From Derxia gummosa DSM 723 (GTDB lineage: Bacteria > Pseudomonadota > Gammaproteobacteria > Burkholderiales > Burkholderiaceae_E), in assembly GCF_000482785.1 (NCBI RefSeq), contig NZ_AXWS01000014.1, positions 372,001 to 436,000 on the forward strand: a stretch of DNA of 64,000 bases, written 5' to 3'. Of this stretch, positions 35,929-45,803 are shown one piece after another (position 1 is the stretch's first letter; every line of letters begins with the position of its first letter). Both the position numbers and the translations under genes were made by a program. The notes under the pieces were generated by a model. It was not told where the DNA came from. It did no database searches and saw only the letters and a list, made by a program, of their open reading frames with translations.

Positions 35929-37929
35929 TCAGATGTCGATCTGGCTGCCCAGCTCGACCACGCGGTTGATGGGGATCTTGAAGAAGTCGGTCGCGAGCGC
36001 CGCGTTCGACTGCATCCACGCAAACAGCTTCTCGCGCCACATCGCCATGCCGGGCATGGACGTGGGCACGACGGTCTGGCGCGACACGAAGTAGGACGTG
36101 TCCATGAGGTCGTACTCGAAGCCGAGCTTGCGCGCGGCGGCATGCATGATCTCGTCCACGTCCGGGTCTTCCTTGAAGCCGTAGCAGGCCTCGACCCGTG
36201 CGAAGCCCTGCTGCATCGGCGCCACCGTCACGCGCTCGTCCGCGATGGTGTGGGGCACGTCGAGGATGCGCACCGTCAGCAGCAGCACGCGCTCGTGCAG
36301 CACCTTGTTGTGCTTGAGGTTGTGCAGCAGCGCGGCGGGTACCGCGTCGCCGATGCTGGTCATGAACACCGCCGTGCCCTGCACGCGCGGCGGCGGCCCG
36401 GCGGCGATGGCCTCGACGAAGGCATCGACCGGGATGCTCAGCTCGCGCAGACGCTCGAACAGGATCTGCCGGCCGCGCTCCCAGGTGGCCAATACCGTGA
36501 AGGCCGCCGCGCCGATCACGAGCGGGAACCAGCCGCCGTCCGGGATCTTGATGGCGTTGGCGACGAAGAAGCTCAGGTCGAGCAGCAGGAACACGAACAC
36601 CAGCCCGCGCGCGTACAGCTTGCGCACGCCCCAGACCCGGCGCAGCACCACGTACACGAGGAAGCTCGTCATGCACATCGTCGTCACCACCGCGATGCCG
36701 TAGGCCGAGGCCAGCGCCGACGAGCTCTTGAACATCAGCACCAGCGCGATGACGCTCACCAGCAGCGAGTTGTTCACCAGCGGCACGTAGATCTGGCCGA
36801 TCTCGCGCTCGTTGGTGTGCTGGATGCGCATGCGCGGCAGGTAGCCGAGCTTGATGGCCTGGGCCGTCATCGAGAACGCGCCCGAGATCATGGCCTGCGA
36901 GGCGATCACCGTCGCCACCGTCGAGAGCAGCACGAGCGGCAGCGTCGCCCACTCGGGCACCGACAGGAAGAAGGGATTGCGGATGGCCGCCGGATGCTCC
37001 AGCACCAGCGCGCCCTGGCCAAAGTAGTTGAGCAGCAGACCTGGCATGACGAGCACGAACCAGCCGATGCGGATGGGCCGCGCGCCGAAGTGGCCCATGT
37101 CGGCATACAGCGCCTCGGCGCCCGTCAGCACCAGGAAGACCGAGCCGAGCACCAGCACCGACGCGAAGCCATGCTCATGCAGGAAGGCGATCGCATGCCA
37201 GGGCGCGATGGCCACCAGCACCGACGGATGCTCGATGATGTTGAAGATGCCGATCACGCCGAGCGTGGTGAACCACAGCACCATCGCCGGCCCGAAGAAG
37301 CGGCCGATCACGGCCGTGCCGTGCTTCTGGATCGCGAACAGGAAAATGATGATCGCGATCGTGATGGGCAGCACCCAGCGGTGGAAGCCGGGCTCGACGA
37401 TCTCCAGCCCTTCCACCGCCGACAGCACCGAGATCGCGGGCGTGATCATCCCGTCGCCGTAGAACATCGACGCGCCCACGAGGCCGAGCGCCGCGAGCGC
37501 CCAGCGCGTGCGCGGCTGGCCTTCGGTGCCGCGCAAGGCGAGCGCCGCCAGCGCGAGCACGCCGCCTTCGCCGCCGTTGTCGGCGCGCATGACGAAGATG
37601 ACGTACTTGACCGAGACGACCAGCACCATCGCCCAGAACAGCAGGCTGAGGATGCCGTAGACGTTGGCGGTGCTGAGGTCGATCCCGTGCTCGGGATTCA
37701 TGCATTCCTTGAAGGCGTACAGCGGGCTTGTGCCGATGTCGCCGAACACCACGCCGAGCGCGGCGAGCAGCAGCGGCGCGAGCTTGCCCTCGCCGTGATG
37801 ACCGCCGGGTTCATGCATCTGCACCGGGCGGGCGCAGGCAAGCTGCTCCGAGGACGTGGGCACCGGATTGCCGTCGGACGCCGTGACGCTGGCGGTGTCG
37901 GCGCGCGGGCCGCGTTCCGAAACTGACAT
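35929..37929 (-). CDS. kup: KUP-type potassium uptake transporter
   Basis: The 666-residue K+:H+ symporter has 12 helices up to about residue 470 and a cytosolic C-terminal domain. The first helix region ALGVVFGDIGTSPLYAFKE near 57 is diagnostic. Further marks are NGGEGGVLALAALALRG, FYGDGMITPAISVLSA and GAEALYADMGHFG. The N-terminal 45 residues are variable. It is a housekeeping low-affinity K+ importer. The 127-bp gap downstream is G+C-rich with hairpins but no clear terminator. Confidence 0.96.
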   Translation of the reverse strand: MSVSERGPRADTASVTASDGNPVPTSSEQLACARPVQMHEPGGHHGEGKLAPLLLAALGVVFGDIGTSPLYAFKECMNPEHGIDLSTANVYGILSLLFWAMVLVVSVKYVIFVMRADNGGEGGVLALAALALRGTEGQPRTRWALAALGLVGASMFYGDGMITPAISVLSAVEGLEIVEPGFHRWVLPITIAIIIFLFAIQKHGTAVIGRFFGPAMVLWFTTLGVIGIFNIIEHPSVLVAIAPWHAIAFLHEHGFASVLVLGSVFLVLTGAEALYADMGHFGARPIRIGWFVLVMPGLLLNYFGQGALVLEHPAAIRNPFFLSVPEWATLPLVLLSTVATVIASQAMISGAFSMTAQAIKLGYLPRMRIQHTNEREIGQIYVPLVNNSLLVSVIALVLMFKSSSALASAYGIAVVTTMCMTSFLVYVVLRRVWGVRKLYARGLVFVFLLLDLSFFVANAIKIPDGGWFPLVIGAAAFTVLATWERGRQILFERLRELSIPVDAFVEAIAAGPPPRVQGTAVFMTSIGDAVPAALLHNLKHNKVLHERVLLLTVRILDVPHTIADERVTVAPMQQGFARVEACYGFKEDPDVDEIMHAAARKLGFEYDLMDTSYFVSRQTVVPTSMPGMAMWREKLFAWMQSNAALATDFFKIPINRVVELGSQIDI

Positions 37930-38230
37930 GGAAGAGTCTCCTGATCTGGTCGCCGGCGGGCGTGCCCGGCCGGTTCAGCGCGGATTGTGCTTTCCAGCAG
38001 CCTTTCCGCCCGACGACTGAAACAAGGATTGTCTGCCTCGCCGCGCGAGCCGCGCATGCCCCCGTTGCGCCCGGCGCGAAGCCAGCATGCGATTGCCGAT
38101 GGGCGGCGCCGACGTAAGGGAGGAGAAGGGTTGAGCGCGGCAGGCGGCGCCATGCGGACCCGCCTCGCCGGTCGAGCGGGCCGCCGGCGCCATCCGCCGC
38201 GCACGGGCGGTGGGTGGAAGACGGCGCCGC
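37930..38230. other. 301-bp gap upstream of kup
   Basis: I see no gene, strong hairpin or clear promoter in this stretch. It must contain the kup promoter (minus strand) and the 3' flank of the thioesterase gene. A somewhat A+T-richer patch at 37980-38035 is the most likely promoter area. Confidence 0.4.
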
Positions 38231-38671
38231 TCAACGCAGCCGCAGCGCCTCGAATGACGCGCGCAGCTCGTCGGGGATGGGCATCGAGCGGCGCGTCTCG
38301 ACATCGATGAGCACCATCACGTTCTCGGCCGTCGCGGTGCAGCGGCCGTCCTCGAACACGCCCTGCACGATGGTGAGCGAGCTGCGCCCCACCGCCGACA
38401 CCGCGCTGCCCACCTCGACCGTGCCGGGCCAGTGCATCTCGGCGCGGTAGTCGATCGCGAAGCGCGCCAGCACGAACACGCCGCGCTCGGGCCGCAGGTC
38501 GGCGCCGACCAGATCCTTGAGGAAGTGGGCGCGCCCCGTCTCGCAATAGGCCGCCGTCGCCAGGTTGTTGATGTGGCCGAGCTTGTCGGTGTCCGAAAAG
38601 CGCAGCGTGTCCTGCGACCAGTGCGGATAGCGGTCGCGGTTGGCCAGATCGGCGGGCGAGGGCGCGCTCAT
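38231..38671 (-). CDS. Acyl-CoA thioesterase, 4HBT hot-dog fold
   Basis: The 146-residue protein of the YbgC/FadM type hydrolyses acyl-CoA thioesters. The motif RFSDTDKLGHINNLATAAYCE near residue 23 is the catalytic Asp/His region of the 4-hydroxybenzoyl-CoA thioesterase group. Later strands are FAIDYRAEMHWPGTVEVGS and SLTIVQGVFEDGRCTA. It starts five bases after the folE stop and is in the same operon. The substrate is unknown. Confidence 0.88.
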   Translation of the reverse strand: MSAPSPADLANRDRYPHWSQDTLRFSDTDKLGHINNLATAAYCETGRAHFLKDLVGADLRPERGVFVLARFAIDYRAEMHWPGTVEVGSAVSAVGRSSLTIVQGVFEDGRCTATAENVMVLIDVETRRSMPIPDELRASFEALRLR

Positions 38672-38676
38672 CGGCC

Positions 38677-39246
38677 TCAGGCCTTGCTGTTGACGAGGTT
38701 GAGGAACTCGGTGCGCAGCGCGAGGTTGGTCTGCAACTCGCCCAGCAGCGCCGAGGTCACGGTTTCCTCGCCCGGCGTGCGGATGCCCCGGCTTTCCATG
38801 CACAGATGGCGGCAGCGGATGACGACGCCGACCGAGCGCGGTTGCAGATGCTCCATGAGCGCATTGGCGATCTGGATCGTGAGCCGCTCCTGCACCTGGA
38901 GCCGGCGCGCGAACACCTCGACCAGCCGCGTGAGCTTGCTCAGCCCGACGATGCGGCCCTTGGGCGTGTAGCCGATCGCCACCTGCCCGAAAAAGGGCGC
39001 GAGGTGATGCTCGCAATGGCTGTACACCGGGATGTTCTTTACGACGATCAGCTCGTTGTATTCCTCGGCGCCGTCCTCGAAGACCTTTAGCACCTCGCCC
39101 ACGTCGGCGTCATAGCCGGCGGTCCAGTCCTTCCAGGCCTTGGCGACGCGATGGGGGGTTTCGAGCAGGCCTTGGCGGTCGGGGTCCTCGCCGATGCTGC
39201 GCAGGAAGCGCCGCCAGTCTTGTTCTGAGAAATGTTCGTGGGACAT
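38677..39246 (-). CDS. folE: GTP cyclohydrolase I
   Basis: The enzyme makes 7,8-dihydroneopterin triphosphate from GTP, the first step of folate and tetrahydrobiopterin synthesis. The 189-residue protein has the zinc and active-site motifs YSHCEHHLAPFFGQVAIGY near residue 76, GLSKLTRLVEVFARRLQVQERL, and RHLCMESRGIR near 148. ATG 39246 is chosen with AAAGAG upstream; an ATG five codons earlier is possible. It is the first gene of a two-gene operon with the thioesterase. Confidence 0.95.
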   Translation of the reverse strand: MSHEHFSEQDWRRFLRSIGEDPDRQGLLETPHRVAKAWKDWTAGYDADVGEVLKVFEDGAEEYNELIVVKNIPVYSHCEHHLAPFFGQVAIGYTPKGRIVGLSKLTRLVEVFARRLQVQERLTIQIANALMEHLQPRSVGVVIRCRHLCMESRGIRTPGEETVTSALLGELQTNLALRTEFLNLVNSKA

Positions 39247-39396
39247 CCCGCGCTCTTTCATGTCTTTGGGTGTTTCTGACTCGGGCCAGTCTAGACCCTC
39301 GGGGGCGGCGGGAGTTTCCAAGTCCCCGCTTCCGGCAGGTCTCGGGCGATTGAATTTCCCGATGGCGGCGATGGGCACCGGCTGCCGGCAGCATGA

Positions 39397-39429
39397 AAAA
39401 GGGCGGCTGCCCGTCGGCAAGCCGCCCTT
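39397..39429 (-). terminator. Rho-independent terminator of pyc
   Basis: On the minus strand AAGGGCGGC (39421-39429) pairs with GCCGCCCTT (39399-39407), followed by a run of five T. It lies 69 bp after the pyc stop. Confidence 0.8.
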
Positions 39430-39497
39430 CATCCGCGCCCGCTGGACGGGTCTTGCGACCCGCAGGCGGACATGCCGGTGCTGGTCGGCGCGTCAGC

Positions 39498-42400
39498 TCA
39501 TGCGTACTCGACTAGCAGGTCGCGCGCCGAGATGGTCTCGCCCGACTTCACATGCACGGCCTTGACCGTGCCGTCACGGTCGGCGCGGATCTGCGTCTCC
39601 ATCTTCATCGCCTCGATGGACACGAGCGGATCGCCCGACTTCACGGCCTGCCCCGGCTTGACCGCGACCATCACCACCATGCCCGGCATCGGCGCGGGCA
39701 CATGGGCGGCGTTGCCCGGATCGGCCTGGACGTGGCGGTTGGCCTTGGCGGCGCCGGCCTTCTCGATCTTGAGCACGCGGGCCTGGCCGTTGAGCTCGAA
39801 GAAGATCTTCGTGCCTTCGCCGTCCTCGCTCGGCGCCGTGCCCTGCATGCGGATGATCAGCGTCTTGCCCGGATCGAGGTCCACCGAGATCTCGTCGCGC
39901 TCGGCCATGCCGTAGAAGAAGGTCGGACTCGGCAGCACGCTCACGTCGCCGTACTGGCGCTGGTGCTCGGCGTAGTCCTTGAACACCTTCGGGTACATCA
40001 GGTAGCTGGCGAGGTCGGTGTCGCTCACGAGGCGGCCGGCGGCCTTCTCGGCGTCCTTGCGGGCGGCGGCGAGGTCCACGTCGGGCAGGGTGTCGCCGGG
40101 TCGGTAGGGCTCGGGCGGCTCGGCCTTGAGCACCTTTTCGGAAATTTCGCGCGGGAAGCCGTCGGCCGGGAAGCCCAGCTCGCCCTTGAACAGCGAGATG
40201 ACCGAATCCGGGAAGGCAATCTCGCGGTTCGGGTCGAGCACGGCCTTGGGCGTGAGGTCGTTGGCGACCATGAACAGCGCCATGTCGCCGACCACCTTGG
40301 ACGTGGGCGTGACCTTGACGATGTCGCCGAACAGCCGGTTCACGTCGGCATAGGCCTGCGACACCTCGGGCCAGCGCTGGTCGAGGCCCATGCTGCGGGC
40401 CTGCTCGCGCAGGTTGGTGTACTGGCCGCCGGGCATCTCGTGCTTGTAGACGTCGCTGGTGCCCGAACGGATCTCGCTTTCAAACGGCGCGTAGATCTTG
40501 CGCACGCCTTCCCAGTAATGGCTGATGGCCTGGAGCGAGTCGCGGTCGATGCTCAGGTCCTGGCAGGGGTCCTGGGGCGTGCCTTCGAGCGCGGTGACGA
40601 TCGAGCCGAGGTTGGCCTGGGAGGTGAGGCCGCTCATCGAGTCGAGCGCGCCATCGACGGCGTCGGCGCCGGCCTCGATCGCCGCGAGCACCGAGGCGGC
40701 CGCCGCGCCGCTCGTGTCATGGGTGTGGAAGTGGATCGGCAGCCCGGTCTCTTCCTTGAGGATGCGCACCAGCTCCTTGATCGCGCGCGGCCGCGCGACG
40801 CCGGCCATGTCCTTGATGCCGAGGATGTGCACGCCGGCGGCCTGCAGCTCCTTGGCGATGCGCACGTAGTACTGGCGGTTGTACTTGCGCGTGCCGTCGA
40901 ACAGGTCGCCCGTGTAGCAGACCGCGCCCTCGCAGAGCTTGCCGGTCTCGCGCACCGCGTCGATCGCGACGCGCATGTTGCGCACCCAGTTGAGCGAGTC
41001 GAACACGCGGAACACGTCGATGCCTTCCTTCGCCGCCTGCTGGACGAAGTAGCGCACCACGTTGTCGGAATAGTTGGTGTAGCCGACCGCGTTCGAGCCG
41101 CGCAGCAGCATCTGGAACAGCACGTTCGGCACCGCGGCGCGCAGCTGGGCAAGGCGCTGCCACGGGTCTTCCTTGAGGAAGCGCATCGCCACGTCGAAGG
41201 TGGCGCCGCCCCAGCATTCGAGCGAGAACAGGCCCGGCAGCATGCGCGCGTAGTAGGGCGCGATGCGGGTCATGTCGATCGTGCGCATGCGCGTGGCGAA
41301 CAGGCTCTGGTGCGCGTCGCGCATCGTCGTGTCGGTGAGGAGCACGCGCGGCTCGTCCAGCATCCATTGCGCGAAGCCCTCGGCGCCGAGGTCTTCGAGC
41401 AGCTGGCGCGTGCCGGTGGGCGGCGGCACGGTGAGGTCGCAGCCGGGCAGGCCGCGCGGCATGACGATGTGGGCGTGCGACAGGTCGGGCTTGGCGCGGC
41501 CCTTCATGTCGGGCTGGCCGTTGACGATGACCTGGCCCACGTAGCCGAGCAGCTTGGTCGCGCGGTCGCGCCGCTTCTTGAACTTGAACAGCTCGGGCGT
41601 GCTGTCGATGAAGCGCGTGATGACCTGGCCGGAGACGAAGTCCGGATGGTTGATCACGTTCTCGACGAATTGCAGGTTGGTCGCCACGCCGCGGATGCGG
41701 AACTCGCGCAGCGCGCGGTCCATGCGGGTGATGGCCTCGCGCACGCTCGGCGCCCACGCGGTCACCTTCACGAGCAGCGAGTCGTAGTAGGGCGTGATGA
41801 CCGCGCCCGGATAGGCCGTGCCGCCGTCGAGACGCAGGCCGAAGCCGGCCGCGCTGCGGTAGGCGGTGATGCGGCCGTAGTCGGGCGTGAAGCCGTTCTC
41901 GGGGTCTTCGGTGGTCACGCGGCATTGCAGCGCATGGCCGTTGAGGCGGATGTCTTCCTGCTTCGGCACCGGGCAGGGCGGGCGGCCTTCCGTGCCGACG
42001 AGGTCGCCGATCATCGCGCCTTCGCTCACGCGGATCTGGCTCTGCACGATGTCGATGCCGGTCACTTCTTCGGTGACGGTGTGCTCGACCTGCACGCGCG
42101 GATTCACCTCGATGAAATAGAAGGCGCCGGTGTCGGCATCCATCAGGAACTCGACCGTGCCCGCGTGCGTGTAGCCGACGGCGCGGCCGAGCTTGAGCGC
42201 GGCTTCGCACAGGCCCTGGCGCTGTTCTTCCGTGAGGTAGGGCGCGGGCGCGCGCTCGACCACCTTCTGGTTGCGGCGCTGCACCGAGCAGTCGCGCTCG
42301 AACAGGTGGACGAGGTTGCCGTGCTTGTCGCCGAGCAGTTGCACTTCGACGTGGCGCGCGCGGCGCACGAGCTTTTCCAGGTACACCTCGTCATTGCCGA

Positions 42401-42998
42401 AGGCGCCGGCGGCCTCGCGGCGCGCGACCGGCAGCTGCGCTTCCAGATCGGCCTCGGTCTCGATCACGCGCATGCCGCGCCCGCCGCCGCCCCAGCTCGC
42501 CTTGAGCATCACCGGATAGCCGACGGTCAGCGCCGCCGCCTTCGCACCCTCGATGTCGAGCGGCAGCGGATCGGTCGCGGGCATGACGGGCACGCCGGCG
42601 GCCACCGCCGCATTGCGCGCCGCGACCTTGTTGCCGAGCGTCGTCATCACTTCGGGCGTCGGCCCGATGAAGATCAGCCCCGCCTCGGCGCAGGCGCGCG
42701 CGAAGTCGGGGTTCTCGCTCAGGAAGCCGTAGCCGGGATGGATCGCATCGACCTTCGCCAGCTTGGCGATGCGGATGATGTCGTCGATGTCGAGATAGGC
42801 CGCGAGCGGCTTTTTGCCCTCGCCGACGAGATAGCTCTGGTCGGCCTTGAAGCGGTGCAGCGCGAAGCGGTCTTCATGCGAATAGATCGCGACCGTGCGG
42901 ATGTTGAGCTCGGCCGCCGCGCGCATCACGCGGATCGCGATTTCGGAGCGGTTGGCGACGAGGATGGACTGGATGCGTCGCGTCTGGGGCGCGTTCAA
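39498..42998 (-). CDS. pyc: Pyruvate carboxylase
   Basis: This biotin enzyme carboxylates pyruvate to oxaloacetate (anaplerosis). The single polypeptide has the order biotin carboxylase (residues 9-460; LVANRSEIAIRVMRAA, ASWGGGGRGMRV, EVNPRVQVEHTVTEE), carboxyltransferase (about 520-820; TTMRDAHQSLFATRMRT, and GVHILGIKDMAGV with the metal and carbamyl-Lys region) and C-terminal biotinyl domain (VSIEAMKMETQI with the biotinylated Lys). A TTG at 42998 with GGAG six bases upstream gives MNAPQTRRIQS, a natural start of 1166 residues. An ATG at 43061 is an alternative with no ribosome binding site. Confidence 0.95.
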   Translation of the reverse strand: MNAPQTRRIQSILVANRSEIAIRVMRAAAELNIRTVAIYSHEDRFALHRFKADQSYLVGEGKKPLAAYLDIDDIIRIAKLAKVDAIHPGYGFLSENPDFARACAEAGLIFIGPTPEVMTTLGNKVAARNAAVAAGVPVMPATDPLPLDIEGAKAAALTVGYPVMLKASWGGGGRGMRVIETEADLEAQLPVARREAAGAFGNDEVYLEKLVRRARHVEVQLLGDKHGNLVHLFERDCSVQRRNQKVVERAPAPYLTEEQRQGLCEAALKLGRAVGYTHAGTVEFLMDADTGAFYFIEVNPRVQVEHTVTEEVTGIDIVQSQIRVSEGAMIGDLVGTEGRPPCPVPKQEDIRLNGHALQCRVTTEDPENGFTPDYGRITAYRSAAGFGLRLDGGTAYPGAVITPYYDSLLVKVTAWAPSVREAITRMDRALREFRIRGVATNLQFVENVINHPDFVSGQVITRFIDSTPELFKFKKRRDRATKLLGYVGQVIVNGQPDMKGRAKPDLSHAHIVMPRGLPGCDLTVPPPTGTRQLLEDLGAEGFAQWMLDEPRVLLTDTTMRDAHQSLFATRMRTIDMTRIAPYYARMLPGLFSLECWGGATFDVAMRFLKEDPWQRLAQLRAAVPNVLFQMLLRGSNAVGYTNYSDNVVRYFVQQAAKEGIDVFRVFDSLNWVRNMRVAIDAVRETGKLCEGAVCYTGDLFDGTRKYNRQYYVRIAKELQAAGVHILGIKDMAGVARPRAIKELVRILKEETGLPIHFHTHDTSGAAAASVLAAIEAGADAVDGALDSMSGLTSQANLGSIVTALEGTPQDPCQDLSIDRDSLQAISHYWEGVRKIYAPFESEIRSGTSDVYKHEMPGGQYTNLREQARSMGLDQRWPEVSQAYADVNRLFGDIVKVTPTSKVVGDMALFMVANDLTPKAVLDPNREIAFPDSVISLFKGELGFPADGFPREISEKVLKAEPPEPYRPGDTLPDVDLAAARKDAEKAAGRLVSDTDLASYLMYPKVFKDYAEHQRQYGDVSVLPSPTFFYGMAERDEISVDLDPGKTLIIRMQGTAPSEDGEGTKIFFELNGQARVLKIEKAGAAKANRHVQADPGNAAHVPAPMPGMVVMVAVKPGQAVKSGDPLVSIEAMKMETQIRADRDGTVKAVHVKSGETISARDLLVEYA

Positions 42999-43387
42999 GG
43001 GGGTCTCCGGTGGTGGGGCGTGGGTGGGCTCGCGGCCGTGCGTAGCCGTATGTCTCGGCATGTTTCACGAATGGTAATGCGACGTATGAGGCCGGCAGAT
43101 ACCGCATCACGGAAATCAGCTTCGTAATTCGGATTGCGGAAAACACGTAGCGGCCGGGGCGGATTCGCGTTCGGGTGAATGCGGATGGCGGCTGTGGGCT
43201 TGATGGCGGGCGGGGTTAGGCGCGGTGCGAGGAGCAGGCCGGGCGGACCCGCGAGCTACCGAAGGCAGCGAGGGCAGCCGGCCTGCAAGGCCGGCCGCGC
43301 CAGTCGCCCCCCGCCCCGCCTTACCTCCACCGACCGCCGTCCCGTCAGGCACACTCCGCGCGCCCCAACCCCTCCTCCGCAGACCTC
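42999..43387. other. Divergent intergenic region between pyc and the glucan gene
   Basis: The 389 bases carry both promoters. An A+T-richer stretch at 43065-43150 (upstream of pyc) is the likely pyc promoter. The right part is very G+C-rich and contains a dispersed repeat copy at 43255-43295. No gene is convincing. Confidence 0.5.
43255..43295 (+). repeat. Dispersed repeat element, copy 1, with hairpin
   Basis: A 25-bp core beginning GCTACCGAAGGCAGCGAGGG (43255-43279) is identical to 49235-49259. It runs into a perfect hairpin GCCGGCCT-GCA-AGGCCGGC (43277-43295). Copy 2 has the same position and stem length but a different stem sequence. Confidence 0.75.
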
Positions 43388-45295
43388 ATGCCTTCGATCC
43401 GCCTGCGCGTCTTCCTTCTCCTGCACCTCGCGGCCCTGCTCGCAGTGCTTGCCTATGTCTGGCATACCAACCGCCTCATTGACGTGCCGCCGTTCGCGCG
43501 CGAAGCCGGCGAGAAATTCCAGTGCACGTCCTACGCGCCCTACCACAAGCCCGGCCAAACGCCCTTCGCCAAGGGCTTCGTCGTGCCGCCCGAGCAGATC
43601 GACGAGGACCTGGCGCATCTGTCGGAGATGTTCGGCTGCGTGCGCACCTACTCGGTCGATCAGGGCCTCGACAAGGTGCCGGAATACGCGCGCAAGCACG
43701 GCATGAAGGTGCTGCTCGGCATCTGGATCGGTCAGGAGGAAGCCAAGAACCAGACCGAGATCGACCATGCGATCGAGGTCGCCAATGCCAACGCCGACGT
43801 GGTGAGCGCGATCATCGTCGGCAACGAGGTGCTGCTGCGCCGCGACCAGCCGGAGTTCCGCCTCAAGGGCTACATCGATTACGTGCGCGAGCGCACCAAG
43901 GTGCCGCTCACCTATGCCGACGTATGGGAGTTCTGGCTCAAGCATCAGGCGATGGCGCCGGCGGTGGACTTCATCACCGTCCACATCCTGCCGTTCTGGG
44001 AGGACATCCCGGTTCACATCGACGACGCGATTCCGCATCTGGACGAGACGATGGCCAAGGTCGAGGCCGCCTTTCCGGGGCGCGAGCTGATGATCGGCGA
44101 GGTCGGCTGGCCGAGCGAAGGCCGGCGCCGCGAAGGCTCGGTGCCGAGCCTCGTGAATCAGGCGACCTTCGTGCGCGCGCTCGCCGCGCATGTGAAGGAG
44201 AAGGGCTGGCGCTACAACCTGATCGAGGCGATCGACCAGCCGTGGAAGCGGCTGAGCGAGGGCACGGCGGGCGGCTACTGGGGCTTCTACACGGTGGAGC
44301 TGGAGCGCAAGTTCGGCTTCGACGGGCCGGTGGCCAACCGGCGCGATGCGGAGCAGGTGGCGATCAGCGCGGCGATCGGGCTGGCGCTCGGGGCGTCGCT
44401 GCTGCTGGGCGGGTTCAATGCGGCGCGGCGCTTGCGGCGTGATGCGGGTGGCAGCGCGACGGGCGTCGGGGCTGACGCGGCCGGTTCGGCGAGCGCGGCC
44501 GAATCCGGCGTCTCCGGCGCGCCCGCGCCGCTCGCGCTCGCCATCGCGGGCGGCGCCTTCGGTGCCTTCGCCGGCGCGATGTTCTGGCTCCAGTACAGCC
44601 ATGCGCTGCTCGCCTACCGCAATCCGATGGAATGGCTGAGCCTCGGCGGCGTGATGCTGCTCGGCCTGCTGCTCGGGCTGGTGACGGCCCAGGCGCTTGG
44701 TCAGGCAGCGAGCGGCGTGGACGAGGCCACGCTCGCGGCGCTGGCGCCGGGCAGCGCGGCCGGGCCGGTCACGCCCGATTTCGGCATCGGCGGCGCGTCC
44801 CAGCACGCGGCGCAGATGGCCGCCGGCGGCCGTGCCGAGTCGGCGCCGCTGCCGGTCACCGGCATGGTCGAGGGCATGCGCGCGCGCACGCCCTTGCAGA
44901 TGGTGGCGCGGCTGCGCGCGCTGATCCTGTTCGGCGGCGCGGTCGGCGCGCTGCTGCTCGCCACCGATCCGCGCTACCGCGACTTTCCGTGGGAGCTGTA
45001 CGGCGTCGCGGCGCTCGAATTCGGTCTCGCGCTGCCGCTCGCGCTCGGCGCGCGCTGGCCGCGCATGAGCCGGGCCGAGATCGGCTTCGGCCTGCTCATC
45101 GCCGTTTGCGGCGTGGTGCGCTGGGTGATCGAGCCGAACAATCCGGTCGGCTTCGGCTGGATGACGGTGTGCCTGCTGCTCGGCCTCGGCGGCCTGGGCG
45201 GGCCGGCTCAGGCGAGGGCGTGGCTCGCGGGCGCGTCGGGCGCGCGCAGCACGGCCGCCATGCCGAGCACCGCGCCCACGGCCGACAGGTCGTAG
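43388..45295 (+). CDS. GH17-family beta-glucan-modifying membrane protein (NdvC/BglP-like)
   Basis: The 635-residue protein has an N-terminal anchor (residues 6-24) and a periplasmic GH17 domain at about 40-320. GH17 marks are TSYAPYHKPGQTP, VRTYSVDQGLDKVPEYARKHGMKVL (in outline), the acid/base Glu in IIVGNEVLLR near 144 and the nucleophile in MIGEVGWPSEG near 240. The C-terminus holds about eight membrane helices. It likely hydrolyses or transfers beta-1,3-glucan chains made by the downstream GT2 protein. The last 88 bases overlap a convergent gene, so the C-terminus may be a run-on. Confidence 0.85.
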   Translation: MPSIRLRVFLLLHLAALLAVLAYVWHTNRLIDVPPFAREAGEKFQCTSYAPYHKPGQTPFAKGFVVPPEQIDEDLAHLSEMFGCVRTYSVDQGLDKVPEYARKHGMKVLLGIWIGQEEAKNQTEIDHAIEVANANADVVSAIIVGNEVLLRRDQPEFRLKGYIDYVRERTKVPLTYADVWEFWLKHQAMAPAVDFITVHILPFWEDIPVHIDDAIPHLDETMAKVEAAFPGRELMIGEVGWPSEGRRREGSVPSLVNQATFVRALAAHVKEKGWRYNLIEAIDQPWKRLSEGTAGGYWGFYTVELERKFGFDGPVANRRDAEQVAISAAIGLALGASLLLGGFNAARRLRRDAGGSATGVGADAAGSASAAESGVSGAPAPLALAIAGGAFGAFAGAMFWLQYSHALLAYRNPMEWLSLGGVMLLGLLLGLVTAQALGQAASGVDEATLAALAPGSAAGPVTPDFGIGGASQHAAQMAAGGRAESAPLPVTGMVEGMRARTPLQMVARLRALILFGGAVGALLLATDPRYRDFPWELYGVAALEFGLALPLALGARWPRMSRAEIGFGLLIAVCGVVRWVIEPNNPVGFGWMTVCLLLGLGGLGGPAQARAWLAGASGARSTAAMPSTAPTADRS

Positions 45296-45606
45296 CAGTA
45301 CAGCACCAGGCCGGCGGCGCCGATCGCCATCGCGATCCAGCCCAGCGCCGGGCGGCCGAACGCAAAGCCCAGCGCGCCGGCCGCCAGCGCCAGCCAGCCG
45401 AGCCGGTTCTCGATGAAGAACAGCGGCAGCAGCGCCCGCGCCTCGCAGGCCGCGCCCTCGGCCTGACGCGCGCAGGCCACCGCCAGCTCGTCGTTCTGCA
45501 TCAAGCCGTAGCGCACGGCGCAGGCGGCGGCGATGACGGCGCCGATCACGGCAAGGGCGCGCCACGGGAGCTGGCGCAGGCGGGCGGGCGAAAAGGGCGA
45601 GGGCAT
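45208..45606 (-). CDS. Small hypothetical membrane protein
   Basis: The 132-residue protein has about four hydrophobic segments (near 13-30, 55-75, 80-100, 105-120) and two cysteines in an outside loop (VACARQAEGAACEARALLP). ATG 45606 starts MPSPFSPARLRQLPWRALAV. The 3' end overlaps the convergent GH17 gene by 88 bp. No family is recognised; similar four-helix proteins occur in Burkholderiales. Its promoter would share the 197-bp gap with the GT2 gene. Confidence 0.7.
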   Translation of the reverse strand: MPSPFSPARLRQLPWRALAVIGAVIAAACAVRYGLMQNDELAVACARQAEGAACEARALLPLFFIENRLGWLALAAGALGFAFGRPALGWIAMAIGAAGLVLYCYDLSAVGAVLGMAAVLRAPDAPASHALA

Positions 45607-45803
45607 CGGGGGTTTCGGGCGGGTTTCAGGCCGATACAAAGCGGCGGTGACGGGGATGGACGGCAGCGCAACATGCGCCCGCGTCCGGTTGCGATGGGCG
45701 GCGCGATTGTGCCGAAAGCCCTGCTTTATAGTCGCAACCCGCCGTAAGACGGGGCCTGCACGCTGCCCCGCCGCGACCTCGTCACGAGACCCGTCACACC
45801 CTC

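Noticed and set aside
39552-43127. Nearly 1200-codon open frame antisense to pyc
   Set aside because: It is a shadow of the pyc coding pattern. The composition is His/Arg/Ala/Val-rich with no recognisable motif and no ribosome binding site.
45707-45732. TTGTGC ... TATAGT as a sigma-70 promoter of the GT2 gene
   Set aside because: The spacer is only 14 bases. The -10-like box is mentioned with the gene but not called as a promoter.
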